Shown: positions 9,390 to 18,965 of the stretch, piece after piece
Layout: every line of letters begins with the position of its first letter
Position numbering within the stretch: position 1 is the stretch's first letter
DNA from: Notospermus geniculatus
Lineage: Eukaryota > Nemertea > Pilidiophora > Heteronemertea > Lineidae
Direction: 5' to 3'
Assembly (NCBI GenBank): GCA_002633025.1
Contig: NMRB01002200.1
Coordinates: 55,492-119,491 of the forward strand
DNA: 64,000 nucleotides
Made by a program: the position numbers and the translations under genes
Notes under the pieces: generated by a model
Told to the model about the DNA's origin: nothing
The model's input: only the letters and a program-made list of their open reading frames with translations
The model's database searches: none

Positions 9390-10125
9390 ATCAACTGACC
9401 GAAAGTTGGCAATGGTCCAATGGTCATCATAAATGTCACGTGACCACCAGAAATACAGAAATACAGAAAAATAAACATCTAATGATGTAACATGAATTGC
9501 GGGCGACAAGCCCCACCCCCGCCCCATCGGCGACAACATTTAACTATATATGAACCTGAGGGGGAGGAACAGAGGAGGGAGATTAAAGAGAAAAATTTGT
9601 TGCCGGTCTGTGGGGTCCGACAATCAACAAAGAATAGAATCCCCCTTACCCTAAACTGACCTACCCATGCAGCTATATATATGCGACGCAGCAGGCCCTG
9701 ATATGTCCGACCTTGGCTTCCTTATTAAGTTTATCGTTTGATTTCTTGAACTCCCTAAAATCAAATTAAGTTTGAGTAGACAGGTAATTTAAAATAACTG
9801 CATTGTTCCTCCGTCCATGGAGGTTTTGTACCTCCACAGGGCCGGATCCAGGATTGACAGAAGGGGGGGGGGGGGGCGCTGCCAAAAATAAGGGGCGTGC
9901 GGCCCTGCTCCATCCTCCATCCATGTCGGACATGAGTACGGGGGCCTACTCTTAGGACATCTTTTCCCTTCACACCTGCTAAGGCTTCCTAGTGTAGGCC
10001 TACATAGAAGTAGATCTCTATGGCATACGAACATGCCGGTCCAACGTTTTTCAGTGAGGACCGTGTGCCAATTCCAGCAATTTGTGACCAAAATATGAAT
10101 AAAACGATGTTTTGTGCAAGATATT
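9390..10125. other. no gene; GGATCC-type repeat remnant and G-run
   Basis: Around 9838-9895 there is GGCCGGATCCAGGATTG followed by a run of about 13 G. This is one end of the same low-complexity GGATCC element seen more completely at 20038-20325. Otherwise nothing is supported. Confidence 0.4.
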
Positions 10126-10128
10126 CGT

Positions 10129-10400
10129 GCCGTGATATTTTTGAGCAAACCTAACACCTTAATTATTTCGCCCTACAAAATAATGAAATTCACAAATCCC
10201 ACTTTCCAGGCGATGGTGAAGGTGAGGCTGCATCTGATGATGCATGCTCGGAAGGCTTAAGGCACCCAAATAGTCAAAACGCTGATGATATAAAGTTTGT
10301 TGTTGGTTTAGCTCGCCATGATTTCTGAAAGTTTTAGAGGGCATATGCCTCCTCTCGATGTGTTCAAAACGATACCACGGCACGAATATCTTAACTTGCA
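10129..10400. repeat. segment inversely repeated at 12830-13172
   Basis: The stretch from TGCTCAAAAATATCAC through AATTATTTCGCCCTAC to CTCGCCATGATTTCTG is present in reverse orientation at 12830-13060, and its middle part a third time at 13063-13172. The copies differ by small indels. It looks like duplication of a gene end with inversion. Confidence 0.75.
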
Positions 10401-10467
10401 TAAACAGTTTTGTGTCTCGCAAAAGTGCTGTATGACTGACAACCCTCGCTACCGGCCTTTTATACAC
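10159..10467 (-). pseudogene. chimeric partial copy of the 10500-10853 ORF
   Basis: The minus frame begins near the start of the neighbouring ORF (VKIFVPW-RFEHI-RRHMPSKTFRNHGE) and then diverges into sequence from the inverted-repeat block (NQQQTLYHQRFDYL). The promoter-proximal ~160 bp, including CACCCAGGCCCTTCTT on the plus strand, are shared with the intact copy, so this is a truncated tandem duplicate. Confidence 0.5.
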
Positions 10468-10499
10468 CCAGGCCCTTCTTTTTGCGTTTTTAAAAATGT

Positions 10500-10853
10500 T
10501 TATTTGTATTTTGGGTAAATAGTATGTACCCTAAAGATATTTTTGTCATAAAATCCAACAACCCTGATCGTTCGTGCATCGTAGTATCCAGTGATATCCG
10601 ATGGAATAACCGCCTCGAATGTCACATAGGCCCCCGACTGTTCCATTTTGCCGTGTTCGAGCAAGAAGCTTGTGCACCGTTCAATCGTCTTGGACGATAG
10701 ATGCCTTTTAAAAAGAGCCCCTTGCTCGCCATGATTTCTGAAAGTTTTCGAGGGCATATGCCTCCTCTTGATGTGTTCAAAACGATGCCACGGCACGAAT
10801 ATCTTAACTTTCGTAAACATTTTTGTCTCGCAAAAGTGCTGTATGACTGACAA
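10500..10853 (-). CDS. unidentified 117-residue protein
   Basis: The complete minus-strand frame contains KVKIFVPWHRFEHIKRRHMP, then a helical stretch around SSKTIERCTSFLLEHGKMEQ, then a beta-rich end (GYYDARTIRVVGFYDKNIF, then HTIYPKYK). There is no signal peptide or membrane segment. A truncated tandem copy follows at 10159-10467 and a fragment at 12834-12905, so the gene has been duplicated several times. The arrangement of conserved His/Arg residues followed by a beta hairpin ending in Thr-Ile-Tyr-Pro vaguely recalls small RNase-like domains, but I cannot support that assignment. An intact frame among decayed copies suggests it is or recently was expressed. Confidence 0.4.
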   Translation of the reverse strand: MSVIQHFCETKMFTKVKIFVPWHRFEHIKRRHMPSKTFRNHGEQGALFKRHLSSKTIERCTSFLLEHGKMEQSGAYVTFEAVIPSDITGYYDARTIRVVGFYDKNIFRVHTIYPKYK

Positions 10854-10994
10854 CCCTCGCTACCGGCCTTTTATACACCCAGGCCCTTCTTACGTCATTT
10901 CATTCGGTCAGATACGCCCAACACGTCCCATGAAGAACTCTTGAAACAAATATCTGATTCGCAGGTTGAAATGAACAACAGTGTCAACCATATG

Positions 10995-11275
10995 TCTAGA
11001 TGGTTTCTCACCACTGTGTACTCTAAGATGTCTCTTCAGATGGTCACTATACACTTTAAGGCCTTACCACGCTGATCACACCTAAAACCCGACCATCTCA
11101 ATTGCTTTCTTTGGGTATCATTTAGTTCTTCTATTTTTCTGCCAACAATGCATCTCGTCACTATACACTTTAAGGCCTTACCACGCTGATCACACCTAAA
11201 ACCCCACCATCTCAATTGCTTTCTTTGGGTATCATTTAGTTCTTCTATTTTTAGAACCAAAGAAACGAGCAAATC
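10995..11275 (-). pseudogene. decayed C2H2 zinc-finger segment with a 120-bp tandem copy
   Basis: On the minus strand the sequence reads FRCDQRGKAL, then in a shifted frame DHLKRHLRVHSGEKP, which is the classical C2H2 finger with its H-x3-H and linker (T/S)GEKP. The second zinc Cys is replaced by Arg, and a frameshift separates the two halves. The first half (KIEELNDTQRKQLRW-GFRCDQRGKALKC) is repeated head to tail at 11041-11160 and 11161-11275. It cannot fold as one finger as it stands. Confidence 0.6.
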
Positions 11276-11444
11276 CAAAATGTGATATTCATATCTATAT
11301 ATTACACTATATACACGGTACAAACGTTTTCGGCAGCATCCTGCTAGCCCTCATCAGGTAAAATGAGAAATATTACAAATTGAAGAAAGACTGGAGCATT
11401 AACATAACAGCAATAATACAATTAGTAACTCTGTTGGGGGTGAT

Positions 11445-11930
11445 TTAAAAGATCCCCAATAAGAAGAAAGACCCTTGTTGAGCTAGCTGTTTGTTCAGGG
11501 CTGGCTTTTGTTCTTTAATCAGTAAGGCCTCCTTAATTCTCAGAACATAATCCGACTGGGCATTAGTCAACACGGAGAAGTTGTCAATGTTTGCGTTTCT
11601 TTGCAAGTGTGACAATCCTTCAGATGGTCCAGGATGGCAGATCTGTCCGAAAGGTGTTCAGACACCCTAGTAGCCAAGTGACGTTTGGTCTTACCAATGT
11701 AAGACAAGTTCCTATCACAGGAACTTTGGAATTTATAAACTACTTTGGCTCTTAGAGTGACTGGTGTTGCACTTTTCAGAGAAAAATATCTGCCAACCCG
11801 GAATGATCGAAAGGTTATCTTTACATTGACAGCAAGCGTTTCTTGAAATTTAACGAAGGGTGACCTGTATAGGGTATAGTAATGATAGGGGTATATTCAA
11901 GATCTACAGGGACAGTTTTTTCACAAGGTT
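11445..11930 (-). mobile_element. Penelope-like retroelement, GIY-YIG endonuclease end
   Basis: The minus frame reads VTLRAKVVYKFQSSCDRN, then LSYIGKTKRHLATRVSEHL and DRSAILDHLKDCHTC, and after a frameshift near 11615 NAQSDYVLRIKEALLIKEQK, then PALNKQ and a stop at 11445. This is the C-terminal GIY-YIG domain of Penelope-like elements: the VVY...YIG pair, the Arg of KTKRHL, the Glu/His of SEH, and the later I-x-E-A-L-x-I-x-x-x-x-P-x-L-N segment. A second shift at about 11860 separates a short upstream piece (EYTPIITIPYTGHPS). The reverse transcriptase core is missing, so it is 5'-truncated and dead. Confidence 0.8.
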
Positions 11931-11984
11931 GAGAATGTTTTTTTGCTTCTATTTTTCTGCCAACAATCCATCTTTTTGCAATAA

Positions 11985-12110
11985 CATGGTGAGAAGTTCC
12001 TCCCAGCGTGCTTCTGCTGCACGCATTCTCAAAAACAAGTTGGGTGCACCAAGTTGTCTGATAATTGACAACACTTTGTTTTTTGCTTGTTGGAAGATAT
12101 TATGGACTTG
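11985..12110 (-). mobile_element. Helitron-like N-terminal domain fragment
   Basis: The minus-strand frame reads VLSIIRQLGAPNLFLRMRAA, then EARWEELLTML. This matches the conserved phrase of the Helitron-like N domain (hydrophobic-x-R-Q-L-G-x-P-x-x-F...S-A-A-E-x-R-W-x-E-L). Only about 40 residues are recognisable. It directly adjoins the Penelope-like fragment, and the junction carries CTTCTATTTTTCTGCCAAC, which also occurs at 11130, pointing to recombination between repeats. Confidence 0.6.
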
Positions 12111-12189
12111 TACCACGTATCCTTGTATCCAAAATCTGCTCTTTCTATATCATCCTTGTTAGTACTGGTTAATAACTTCCTGCATGTTC

Positions 12190-12830
12190 CCTGCATCGTC
12201 ATTTTCCCCTCTCGCTGCCAGCCTTGAATATCTTTAAATCGTTACCATGTCGTTTAATAAAAGTGGATTAAGTTCCGCCTCCTTCACAACCTTCACGGTG
12301 CCTTCACCGCTTGAAGATGTGCGCATTGGAAATTGATGTTTGTACGATTTGCAAGTTTGCTTGTTAGTAATAATAGTAATAGTAATAATAACAATNTTAT
12401 GCAGAAAACCGCATTCAAATTGGTTTGGTGGTTTATGAGATATTTGAGATAATAGGTGTTGATATTAATACGAACAAGACTGTACATTCATGTAGGTGAG
12501 GAAGATACAATAAACTTGTGAATAGCTTAAAGAGTAAAGATTGAGAAAAATGGGCAGAGATCTGTATAGAAACTGTACCCTGCTCATTAGAGTGCAAAGA
12601 AGTGCAAGTGACTAGGGATATAAATATATATATACATGTAAGATATGATATGAAATGTTAATTAATGTTTCTAAAGGACACACATCAAAGCACCATCTAC
12701 AAATGAGTGTTGAGACTTCTTTTGATTAAGAAGGCCTCACAAATGAATTTTGCCAACATATTAATGAGGTGTTTCTCGCTGTTTACAAGGTATAAGATTA
12801 GGTTATCATTTGAGAGACCCCGGGTAATCT
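12190..12830. other. no gene; small AAT microsatellite and single N
   Basis: (AGTAAT)n lies at about 12368-12394, followed by a single N at 12396. Nothing else is supported. Confidence 0.4.
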
Positions 12831-13172
12831 TATTCGCCATGATTTCTGAAAGTTTTCGAGGGCATATGCCTCCTCTCGATGTGTTCAAAACGATACCACG
12901 AAACCAACAACAAACTTGCCATCATCGTTTTGACTATTTGGCTCCTGAAGCCTTCCGAGCATGCATCTGCCTCACCTTCATCATCGCCTGGAATGTGGGA
13001 TTTGTGAATTTCATTATTTTGTAGGGCGAAATAATTAAGGTGTTAGGTTTGCTCAAAAATATCACTAAACCAGCAACAAACTTCATACCATCAGCGTTTT
13101 GACTATTTGGGTGCCTGGACCCTTCCGAGCATGCGTCATCAGATGCAGCCTCACCTTCATCATCGCCTGCCA
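12830..13172. repeat. inverted and tandem copies of the 10.1-10.4 kb block
   Basis: 12834-13060 is the reverse complement of 10140-10380 with indels. 13063-13172 repeats part of it in direct orientation (AAACTTCATACCATCAGCG...CACCTTCATCATCGCCTGCC). A minus frame with GDDEGEAASDDACSEGSRHP runs through the last copy and may be a coding remnant. Confidence 0.7.
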
Positions 13173-13179
13173 TAACTGC

Positions 13180-13600
13180 NATCGGATCCGTGCGCCAATG
13201 AACCTTGTTTAATACATGTTAAGTCCCTCCGTTTTTCCTTCAGTGGTTTGGGGTGCGATCACCCCATCCTGCTCCTTGCGGCATTTGCACGTGAATGAAA
13301 TGAATAATTAAGTTCTGGTCAGGTGTGAATTCGTCATTCGAATGCAGCCTTTTTGCAGGTCACCCAAATTTGCTGCGTTAATCCAGGATGCCGGATCATG
13401 ATCCCAACGATATCCCCGACGATATCATGGGGATCGACCATCCCGCATCAGTTCATCCAGTAGATCCTGCAACATCCGACGTAAACTGGCGTAGCGTCAC
13501 TCGAAAATCTTCGTTAACATCATCGCCTTGCATCCGAATTGTCAAGTCACGTCCTCTTGTCTTGAACTTCTTTATCATTCTCGTTGTGTCGTAGCAAATG
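13180..13600. other. no supported gene
   Basis: A plus frame at 13388-13594 (MPDHDPNDIPDDIMG...) is Asp/Pro-rich at first, then hydrophobic, with no known domain. The single N at 13180 marks a contig join. Confidence 0.3.
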
Positions 13601-13680
13601 TAGCAAATGCTTTTACTTAAGATTTCAGAGCAATGTCAAATGTAAATGTATCACAAAACCTGAAGTAAAAGCATTTGCTA
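13601..13680. mobile_element. very short foldback element
   Basis: The termini TAGCAAATGCTTTTACTT and AAGTAAAAGCATTTGCTA are exact reverse complements at the two ends of an 80-bp segment, with TA on each side as a possible target duplication. Confidence 0.6.
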
Positions 13681-13857
13681 GCTTTTATTAATATCGGCCA
13701 AATCTACCTGATTTGAGAGTAAAGTTAGTCCTCCACGTGCCAATAGAGATTTTGGTGACATCGCAGTGAAATTCCAGAAAATGTGAATCAGGACATTTTT
13801 AATTTTAGACCTTGATGAGTTCATAACGGGTAACTTTTTTTGGGGGGGGGGGGGACC

Positions 13858-13970
13858 CCCCCCCCCCCCGAAACGCCAACGCGAACGTCTATCCTTTTGT
13901 TAGATGCTCTATTCAACAATGGGTTTCGCGTTGGCGTTGGCGTTTCGGGGGCTTTGCGAAAACTCCCTAA
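13858..13970. mobile_element. TAGGGAG-family MITE, left end lost
   Basis: The core GAAACGCCAACGCGAACG and right end GGGGGCTTTGCGAAAACTC-CCTA are as in the copies at 43594-43727 and 60183-60314, but the left terminus is replaced by a run of G then C at about 13840-13870, perhaps an assembly problem over a hairpin. Confidence 0.7.
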
Positions 13971-14930
13971 TATATCTTAAAAGGATTACATTGTATAAGA
14001 ATGGTAATACGCTTTGCATTTGATTTAAAGGAGTTAGACGCCGAAGTTGTAAACAAGCTGGTTTGTTTACAAACATGGTCGGCAAACTAGTTTTATTCCT
14101 TCGTGTAGGTTGCAGCACCAGTAGCGCCCCGTGATCGTTAGACTGGTTCCCGGTCCGATGCAACTCACTCACGATATTCACGTCAGTACATATCACCGAC
14201 AATAGGTGGCAGCACCGCAGGCGTCGCGTGGAAAGAGAACCAGTGAGTGAGTGTTTACAACTTGGACGTCCAGCTCCTTTAACACCTGACATGTCAGAGT
14301 GTCAACACATTGATCTAATTAGTGAAAGAAACCTTGCATTGATCTCGGATCTGCTACCCCTCTCGCTAATTCAATCAATGTTCCCGCAGAATATTTGACA
14401 ATCTTATTTCTATTGATAGAGTAAGAAATGTAATGAAGGGCTACAAATGAATACCTTTGAAATTGAAAATGCAAATGTAATATGTATGACTGACATGTAA
14501 CACGAGTGTTTTTAAGGTGTTTTTTCCCTCGATACGGTTCCCTCACATATGACGTGCTTTCCAGAGGGTTAAATCTGCAACACGGACCCAGTAATGCTCA
14601 AGGACAACATTCAGTTGCTTTTTACTTTATATTAGATACACATTGTAAAACTGCTCATCTTTTTTATTAATACGGAAGAAGTCCAATTCAATAAGAATTT
14701 CGGTCCATTATTCGTAAAATTCAAAGTCTTATAAAATTTCGGAAAATGTCTTCCAGAGTCATTTATGCGGTCAGTATAGCATTTTGTACTTGGCAAAAGT
14801 CAGGAGGTTTTTTCTCTGAAAGCTAATCAAAAACACTCTTAAAACAACACTGGTAAGGAATGATGTAAATCTTTTACAGTTGTTATAAGGCTTAAAAAGG
14901 CAGGTCGTAGAATGTTTGATATAAGAAAAG
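13971..14930. other. no supported gene
   Basis: Open minus frames at 13909-14546 lack any recognisable domain or splice-bounded exon. There is no clear repeat. Confidence 0.3.
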
Positions 14931-15181
14931 GAGTCGTCCTCCAAAAAATTCTCAAATTTTCGACCCCAACAGGGGTTCTTCAGGCTGGCACTTTCAAGTC
15001 GAGTTACCAGAAGTGTAATGAGCTGGATCCCAACATCTGAAATAAAGAAACCGTGTGCAAACAGGAGGTGTGGGAAGTAATAGTTGAATAGAAACAAAGC
15101 CCAATGATTGAGTGCTGGAGCTAATTGCAAAGAGAAGACCTGGTCGAAAATTTGCGAATTTTCTGGAGGGCGACTCCTTTT
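14931..15181. mobile_element. foldback element of the TTTTCGACCCCAAC family
   Basis: Left end GGAGTCGTCCTCC...AAATTTTCGACCCCAAC and right end TGGTCGAAAATTTGCGAATT...GGAGGGCGACTCC form imperfect inverted arms. The inner word CTTCAGGCTGGCACTTTCAAG is shared with the fragment near 17855. Confidence 0.65.
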
Positions 15182-15246
15182 ATTACAGTATTTGTGTGTC
15201 GCCTTTTGCCTTTTGTGCTCTATTTTTTGGATATCGTAAAATCTTT

Positions 15247-15428
15247 GGCCCGTATTCAATAAGGGTGATCATCGCACGTTTAAGGGTGTTTTGGCCTAAT
15301 CAGCGTACAAATTCTGCATTACACAGGTTAAAGGCCTAGAACGTAGAACAATAGTTTCTAGGCCTATAACCTGTGTAATGCAGAATTTGTACGCTGATTT
15401 AGCTAAACACCCTTATTGAATACGGCCC
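15247..15428. mobile_element. GGCCCGTATTC-ended MITE
   Basis: Arms of about 75 bp begin GGCCCGTATTCAATAAGGGTG, run through CAGCGTACAAATTCTGCATT, and return in reverse ending ACCCTTATTGAATACGGCC. The ends belong to the same group as 20633-20740, 20774-21055 and 44619-44726. Confidence 0.8.
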
Positions 15429-15559
15429 CTAGCTTTTTCATTGCTTTTGATTGTGTAAAAATGTTTGTAAACATATACGAGAACTGGTACATGTATATAA
15501 AAAGACGGTTGTCTTCACGACGATCAGTCGGCTTTTCGCAAGTTATCGTGGCTCAAGGA

Positions 15560-15900
15560 CAACTTACGGCGAAATCTACCGGAAAGAGAAACAGGAAAGG
15601 AGAGAAACTCCCATGTATGACGTACAGATACATGTAACAGTACGAAAGGGTGCTGACGAGAGGGTATTAAGCATCACTCTTCAGTCGAAAAATCATCGCG
15701 CAATCACAATTCCCGGTGCAGTTTGGAGGACAATACAGTATTTCATTCTTGTGAGGCTATAAACACTTTGGTGAAAATCATTGACGCTCGTAAACTTCCC
15801 AGAACGGATGCTACAAACACTGAACACGTTGCAGTGGAAACCTGTGAGGTTTCGGATGGATCACTACGTTCTTTGGGCAGTCATATCACGTGACATAAAC
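15560..15900 (+). pseudogene. possible coding fragment with frameshift
   Basis: The plus frame reads TYGEIYRKEKQERRETPMYD, then VQIHVTVRKGADERVLSITL and HRAITIPGAVWRTIQ, and in a shifted frame continues EAINTLVKIIDARKLPRTD and VETCEVSDGSLRSLG. The first part has the beta-hairpin plus Trp spacing of a PC4-like repeat, but this is weaker than at 3981-4565. No family is assigned. The frameshift near 15740 suggests decay. Confidence 0.3.
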
Positions 15901-16114
15901 AACTACAACATTGATTGTGTACGGTGCAAGTGAGGCTTTCCGACGAGGAGGAGGATCATTCATCACCGATCTTCCAACTACGTTAACATTCTCTACAACA
16001 ACAACGTCTTCCGATGAAGCCACTCCAAAACGTTCCAATCGTTGGCTGGAGAACTTGCCTGTTGCAGAACGTGCTCGAAAAACGTGGCCGGGAGCTTGTG
16101 TTCGTTGAACAAGT

Positions 16115-16704
16115 TTCAAAGGAGAAAGTTCAGGATCCAGCTTCATATGAATGATACACTTCGAGATGCTACCAAGGACCCATTGATAAAAGCCAAACTT
16201 CACTTCTTCCTGACTGTTACACGGATATTTTGTCCATTCTTGACAAAATATCAGATAGATGCACCACTGATGCCATTCCTTGGTCCAGGCCTGAAAGATC
16301 TGATGAAGGTAAGCTGCTTTGTGAACAGGAGATGAGAGAGATTCAGAAAAAGTCGTGGGCTGTGGATTGACTGGTTCTATGTCCATTTTAACTAGACCCT
16401 GACTTCCTGTGCCTGCAAAGGACTATATGCACAGGTCGAATAAAAAATGGACACAGAACCAGTCAAACTCAGCCAAGTATTACTTTGCGCTACACAATGC
16501 AACATGCACTATCAATCACGAAAAAAACTGAGGATTTTTTGTCTTTATTTGCAGAATGTACTGAAACGCTTCGTCAGGAAAGAGCACTTCCAGGGCCTCT
16601 CCGCTGACCGCCTGTGAAGACTGGATGTCACAAAGAAAGACATGTGACGTTTCTCCCAATACTGTGGACATGGGAATGGGAGCACGAGCTGAAATCAAGG
16701 TATG
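16115..16704 (+). pseudogene. two-exon relic of an unidentified (possibly transposon-derived) gene
   Basis: Exon-like block 1 ends at 16308 with a good donor (DLMK|gtaagc) and contains ATKDPLIKAKLHFFLTVTRI, then YQIDAPLMPFLGPGLKDLMK. Block 2 begins at 16556 after ttgtctttatttgcag and continues in the same phase as NVLKRFVRKEHFQGLSADRL, then meets a TGA. In another frame it goes on KTCDVSPNTVDMGMGARAEI to a donor at 16704 (aag|gtatgc). The phrase 'YQxDxPLxPFLxxxLxxLxxxLxxRFV' is familiar from uncharacterised repeat-associated proteins in cnidarians and echinoderms (memory only). The in-frame TGA and frameshift in block 2 make it a pseudogene, yet the splice sites are intact. Confidence 0.5.
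16368..16477. repeat. intronic inverted repeat
   Basis: GACTGGTTCTATGTCCATTTT is mirrored as AAATGGACACAGAACCAGTC about 60 bp later. It lies inside the putative intron of the 16-kb relic. Confidence 0.6.
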
Positions 16705-17725
16705 CATTGAACTTCAACATATTCATCTTTGGCAAAAACACATCATATTCATTCTCAAATAGGTGATTATTGCTCACTTTTTTATTGTCGTTTAGAACAA
16801 TTTCTGGGCCTGTGTAGTGGAAAATATCAAAAAAACTGACATTTTCATTTTCACTTTTTTATTTCCAGAAAAAGCACTGTAAGTCTGTACTTTCAAGTAC
16901 ATGGGTCCGGAAATGGACGTAGTTCAAGATCGATCCGGAGGCCGCAGACGGCAGATCTACACGTTTCCCACTAAAATCGGGATTTACTGGAAAACCTGAG
17001 ATGATCTCAACGCAGAGTTCCAGTTGGACAAGGTTAAAACCCGATGCGACACCCTCAGATCATCACCCTTAGGACTGTTTAGCAAAAAAAAACTGTCATA
17101 ACAAAAACATATTTCAATCTACTAAGGACTGTGAAGGAGCGCCAGTGTGAAGGTTGTACAAATGACTATCCAGGACAACTCGAACATAGCTGTGTATTTC
17201 AATACGAAGATATGCCTGAAACATTTCAGGGATCGTCCATATACATGTTACCGGTTCTGGCAGAACCAGGCATATGTAGCTCTTAGCTTGGCACCAAATG
17301 TTAGTCAGTTTCAATATTTTCTGTCTATTGTGAAATCTGAAACAATCTATTTCTTCCATTCTCTCCTGGTGTGATCTTAATTCGTTGAGGCTCACCTTCT
17401 GAGCGACATATGCTTGGTTTACCAGAACCGGTCACAAATATCAATGTGCGTCACTATCCTAACAATGTTACATGTACATGTAGGAAGGGGGAGGGGTCAG
17501 GGCCCTGTTAGGATATTTTTTTTTTGTAAAAAGACATTGATCGAGTGAGTCAATGTTTTAACAATCATAAAAGAGGGGAGGGGGTTAATGCCATGTTAGG
17601 ATTTGTTTTCAAGTGAAAAATTGACATTCTTGGTCCTGTAGTTTTTTTCCAGTCACCCAATAGAGGCCTGCTAATTGGCAGCACTGTCCTCCTTGCACCC
17701 TGCCACCCAACTAGCTGGTGGTGGA
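16705..17725. repeat. dispersed repeat remnant shared with D1/D2
   Basis: The stretch 17300-17405 (CAGTTTCAATATTTTCTGTC...CTCCTGGTGTGATCTTA...GAGGCTCACCTTCTGAGCGAC) recurs in reverse at 43350-43455 and 57895-58000, and a diverged relative is at 18246-18345. It is part of a repeat family, not a gene. The rest of this stretch shows nothing supported. Confidence 0.55.
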
Positions 17726-17951
17726 CTTGTCACACTGTCCCGAAATTAGACAACCGATGGCCACACGAATATGGAATTTCGAATTTTGCGTGAAGATGGC
17801 CCCGAAGTCAACTTCCAGAATCTTGCAAATTTTCGATCCCAACCGGGGTCTTCTTCAGGCTGGCACTTATCAGTAAGATTTCCAAAGGTTTCCATTAATT
17901 AATTCGTATGGCCATCGGGTGTCAACTTCGGGACAGTGTGACACGGGCATT
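17726..17951. mobile_element. GTCACACTGT-ended MITE with an inner insertion remnant
   Basis: CTTGTCACACTGTCCCGAA and TTCGGGACAGTGTGACACG form the ends, with further pairing of GATGGCCA words inside. A partial TTTTCGATCCCAACCGGGGTC segment of another family lies in the middle. The ends are related to those of 59756-60160. Confidence 0.65.
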
Positions 17952-18047
17952 AAGATATGACGCCAGGGTGGTCTGCTCGCCATTAGTTGGTAATATATGG
18001 GAACCTAATAATTGTAATTTTTAGTTATTCATATGGAACTGGTATTT

Positions 18048-18144
18048 GTGTGGCGATCTTGGAAAACCCGTCGGAAGTCGCTGGGTGAACACAGACTTTC
18101 CTCAAACCCGACATCCGACCGGTTTTCCAAGACCCCGCCTCACA
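18048..18144. mobile_element. GTGTGGCG-ended MITE, short copy
   Basis: GTGTGGCGATCTTGGAAAACC and its reverse GGTTTTCCAAGACCCCGCCTC bound a ~97-bp unit. Longer relatives with the same termini are at 42437-42602 and 57273-57437. Confidence 0.75.
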
Positions 18145-18206
18145 TTTGGTCTGAACGATATTTATGGATGTATTTAGGGTGTAATTCCAATTATGAAATG
18201 TGACCA

Positions 18207-18378
18207 GTGCCAGCAAAATGAGTCGGAATGCGGAGAGAAGAACAAGTGCACCAACGGATTGTTGATTTCAGTATTGTCTGGCCATTGTGAAATTTGACTC
18301 TGTCAATTTCTAGAGTTGTTCCCTGGTGTCATGTTGAGTCTTCTTTCCGGGGCATTCCGACTCATTTTGCTGGCACGG
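18207..18378. mobile_element. foldback element
   Basis: GTGCCAGCAAAATGAGTCGG and CCGACTCATTTTGCTGGCAC are inverted ends around a centre related to the dispersed repeat at 17300-17405. Confidence 0.7.
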
Positions 18379-18379
18379 G

Positions 18380-18960
18380 TCACATGTGTTGGAACGTTGA
18401 TTCCGAAGGATGCACAGTATCTATTTTTGACAGTATACATGTTGTTGAGGTACATGTACCTCTAGCAAGGTCCCTCTAGGTCTACTTAGGATTTTTTTTC
18501 TAGTACTGAAATTTACAAATGGGGTTTAAATGGGTGTTCATAATGCATTTCAGCTTGGTAATCGGTGGCCTATGACCAAAATCCTACCGTGGACAGTGGG
18601 CTCTGGTGATTAAATAAAATTGCAGTAATATATATATCTAAAATCAAACTCTCTGTTATTTATAGTTGCGTCAATTTCTGGTGTGCTGTGTGTTGTGTGC
18701 TTGCATGGGAACCGGAGTTAGTTGAAGGATGGTTCATTTCTTCTCGAACCCTCTTGATGCATGAATGACATGTGATCATTTTCCATCATTCTTTGAGAGG
18801 ATAATCGTTTCATAGAGAATACTCTATTTGGAGCATTCTTCTACAGACTTTCAGTCCATACCTCCCCCTCCCCAAAGAAACAATCCGCAGGACTGGATTT
18901 GGATATTTTATCGAGGGAGGAGAAAAGCGGAACAGAATTTGGAACATTTCCCCACCCCCA
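18380..18960. other. no supported feature
   Basis: No gene or clear repeat is seen. There is one GTACATGTACC word cluster near 18450. Confidence 0.3.
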
Positions 18961-18965
18961 TTCTT

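Noticed and set aside
14771-15259. 162-codon minus-strand frame as a gene
   Set aside because: It runs through the foldback element at 14931-15181 and has no recognised domain or splice-bounded support.
15886-16386. 166-codon minus-strand frame opposite the 16-kb relic
   Set aside because: The plus strand has splice-bounded exons in phase across the intron; the minus frame includes the antisense of both exon and intron and the intronic inverted repeat.
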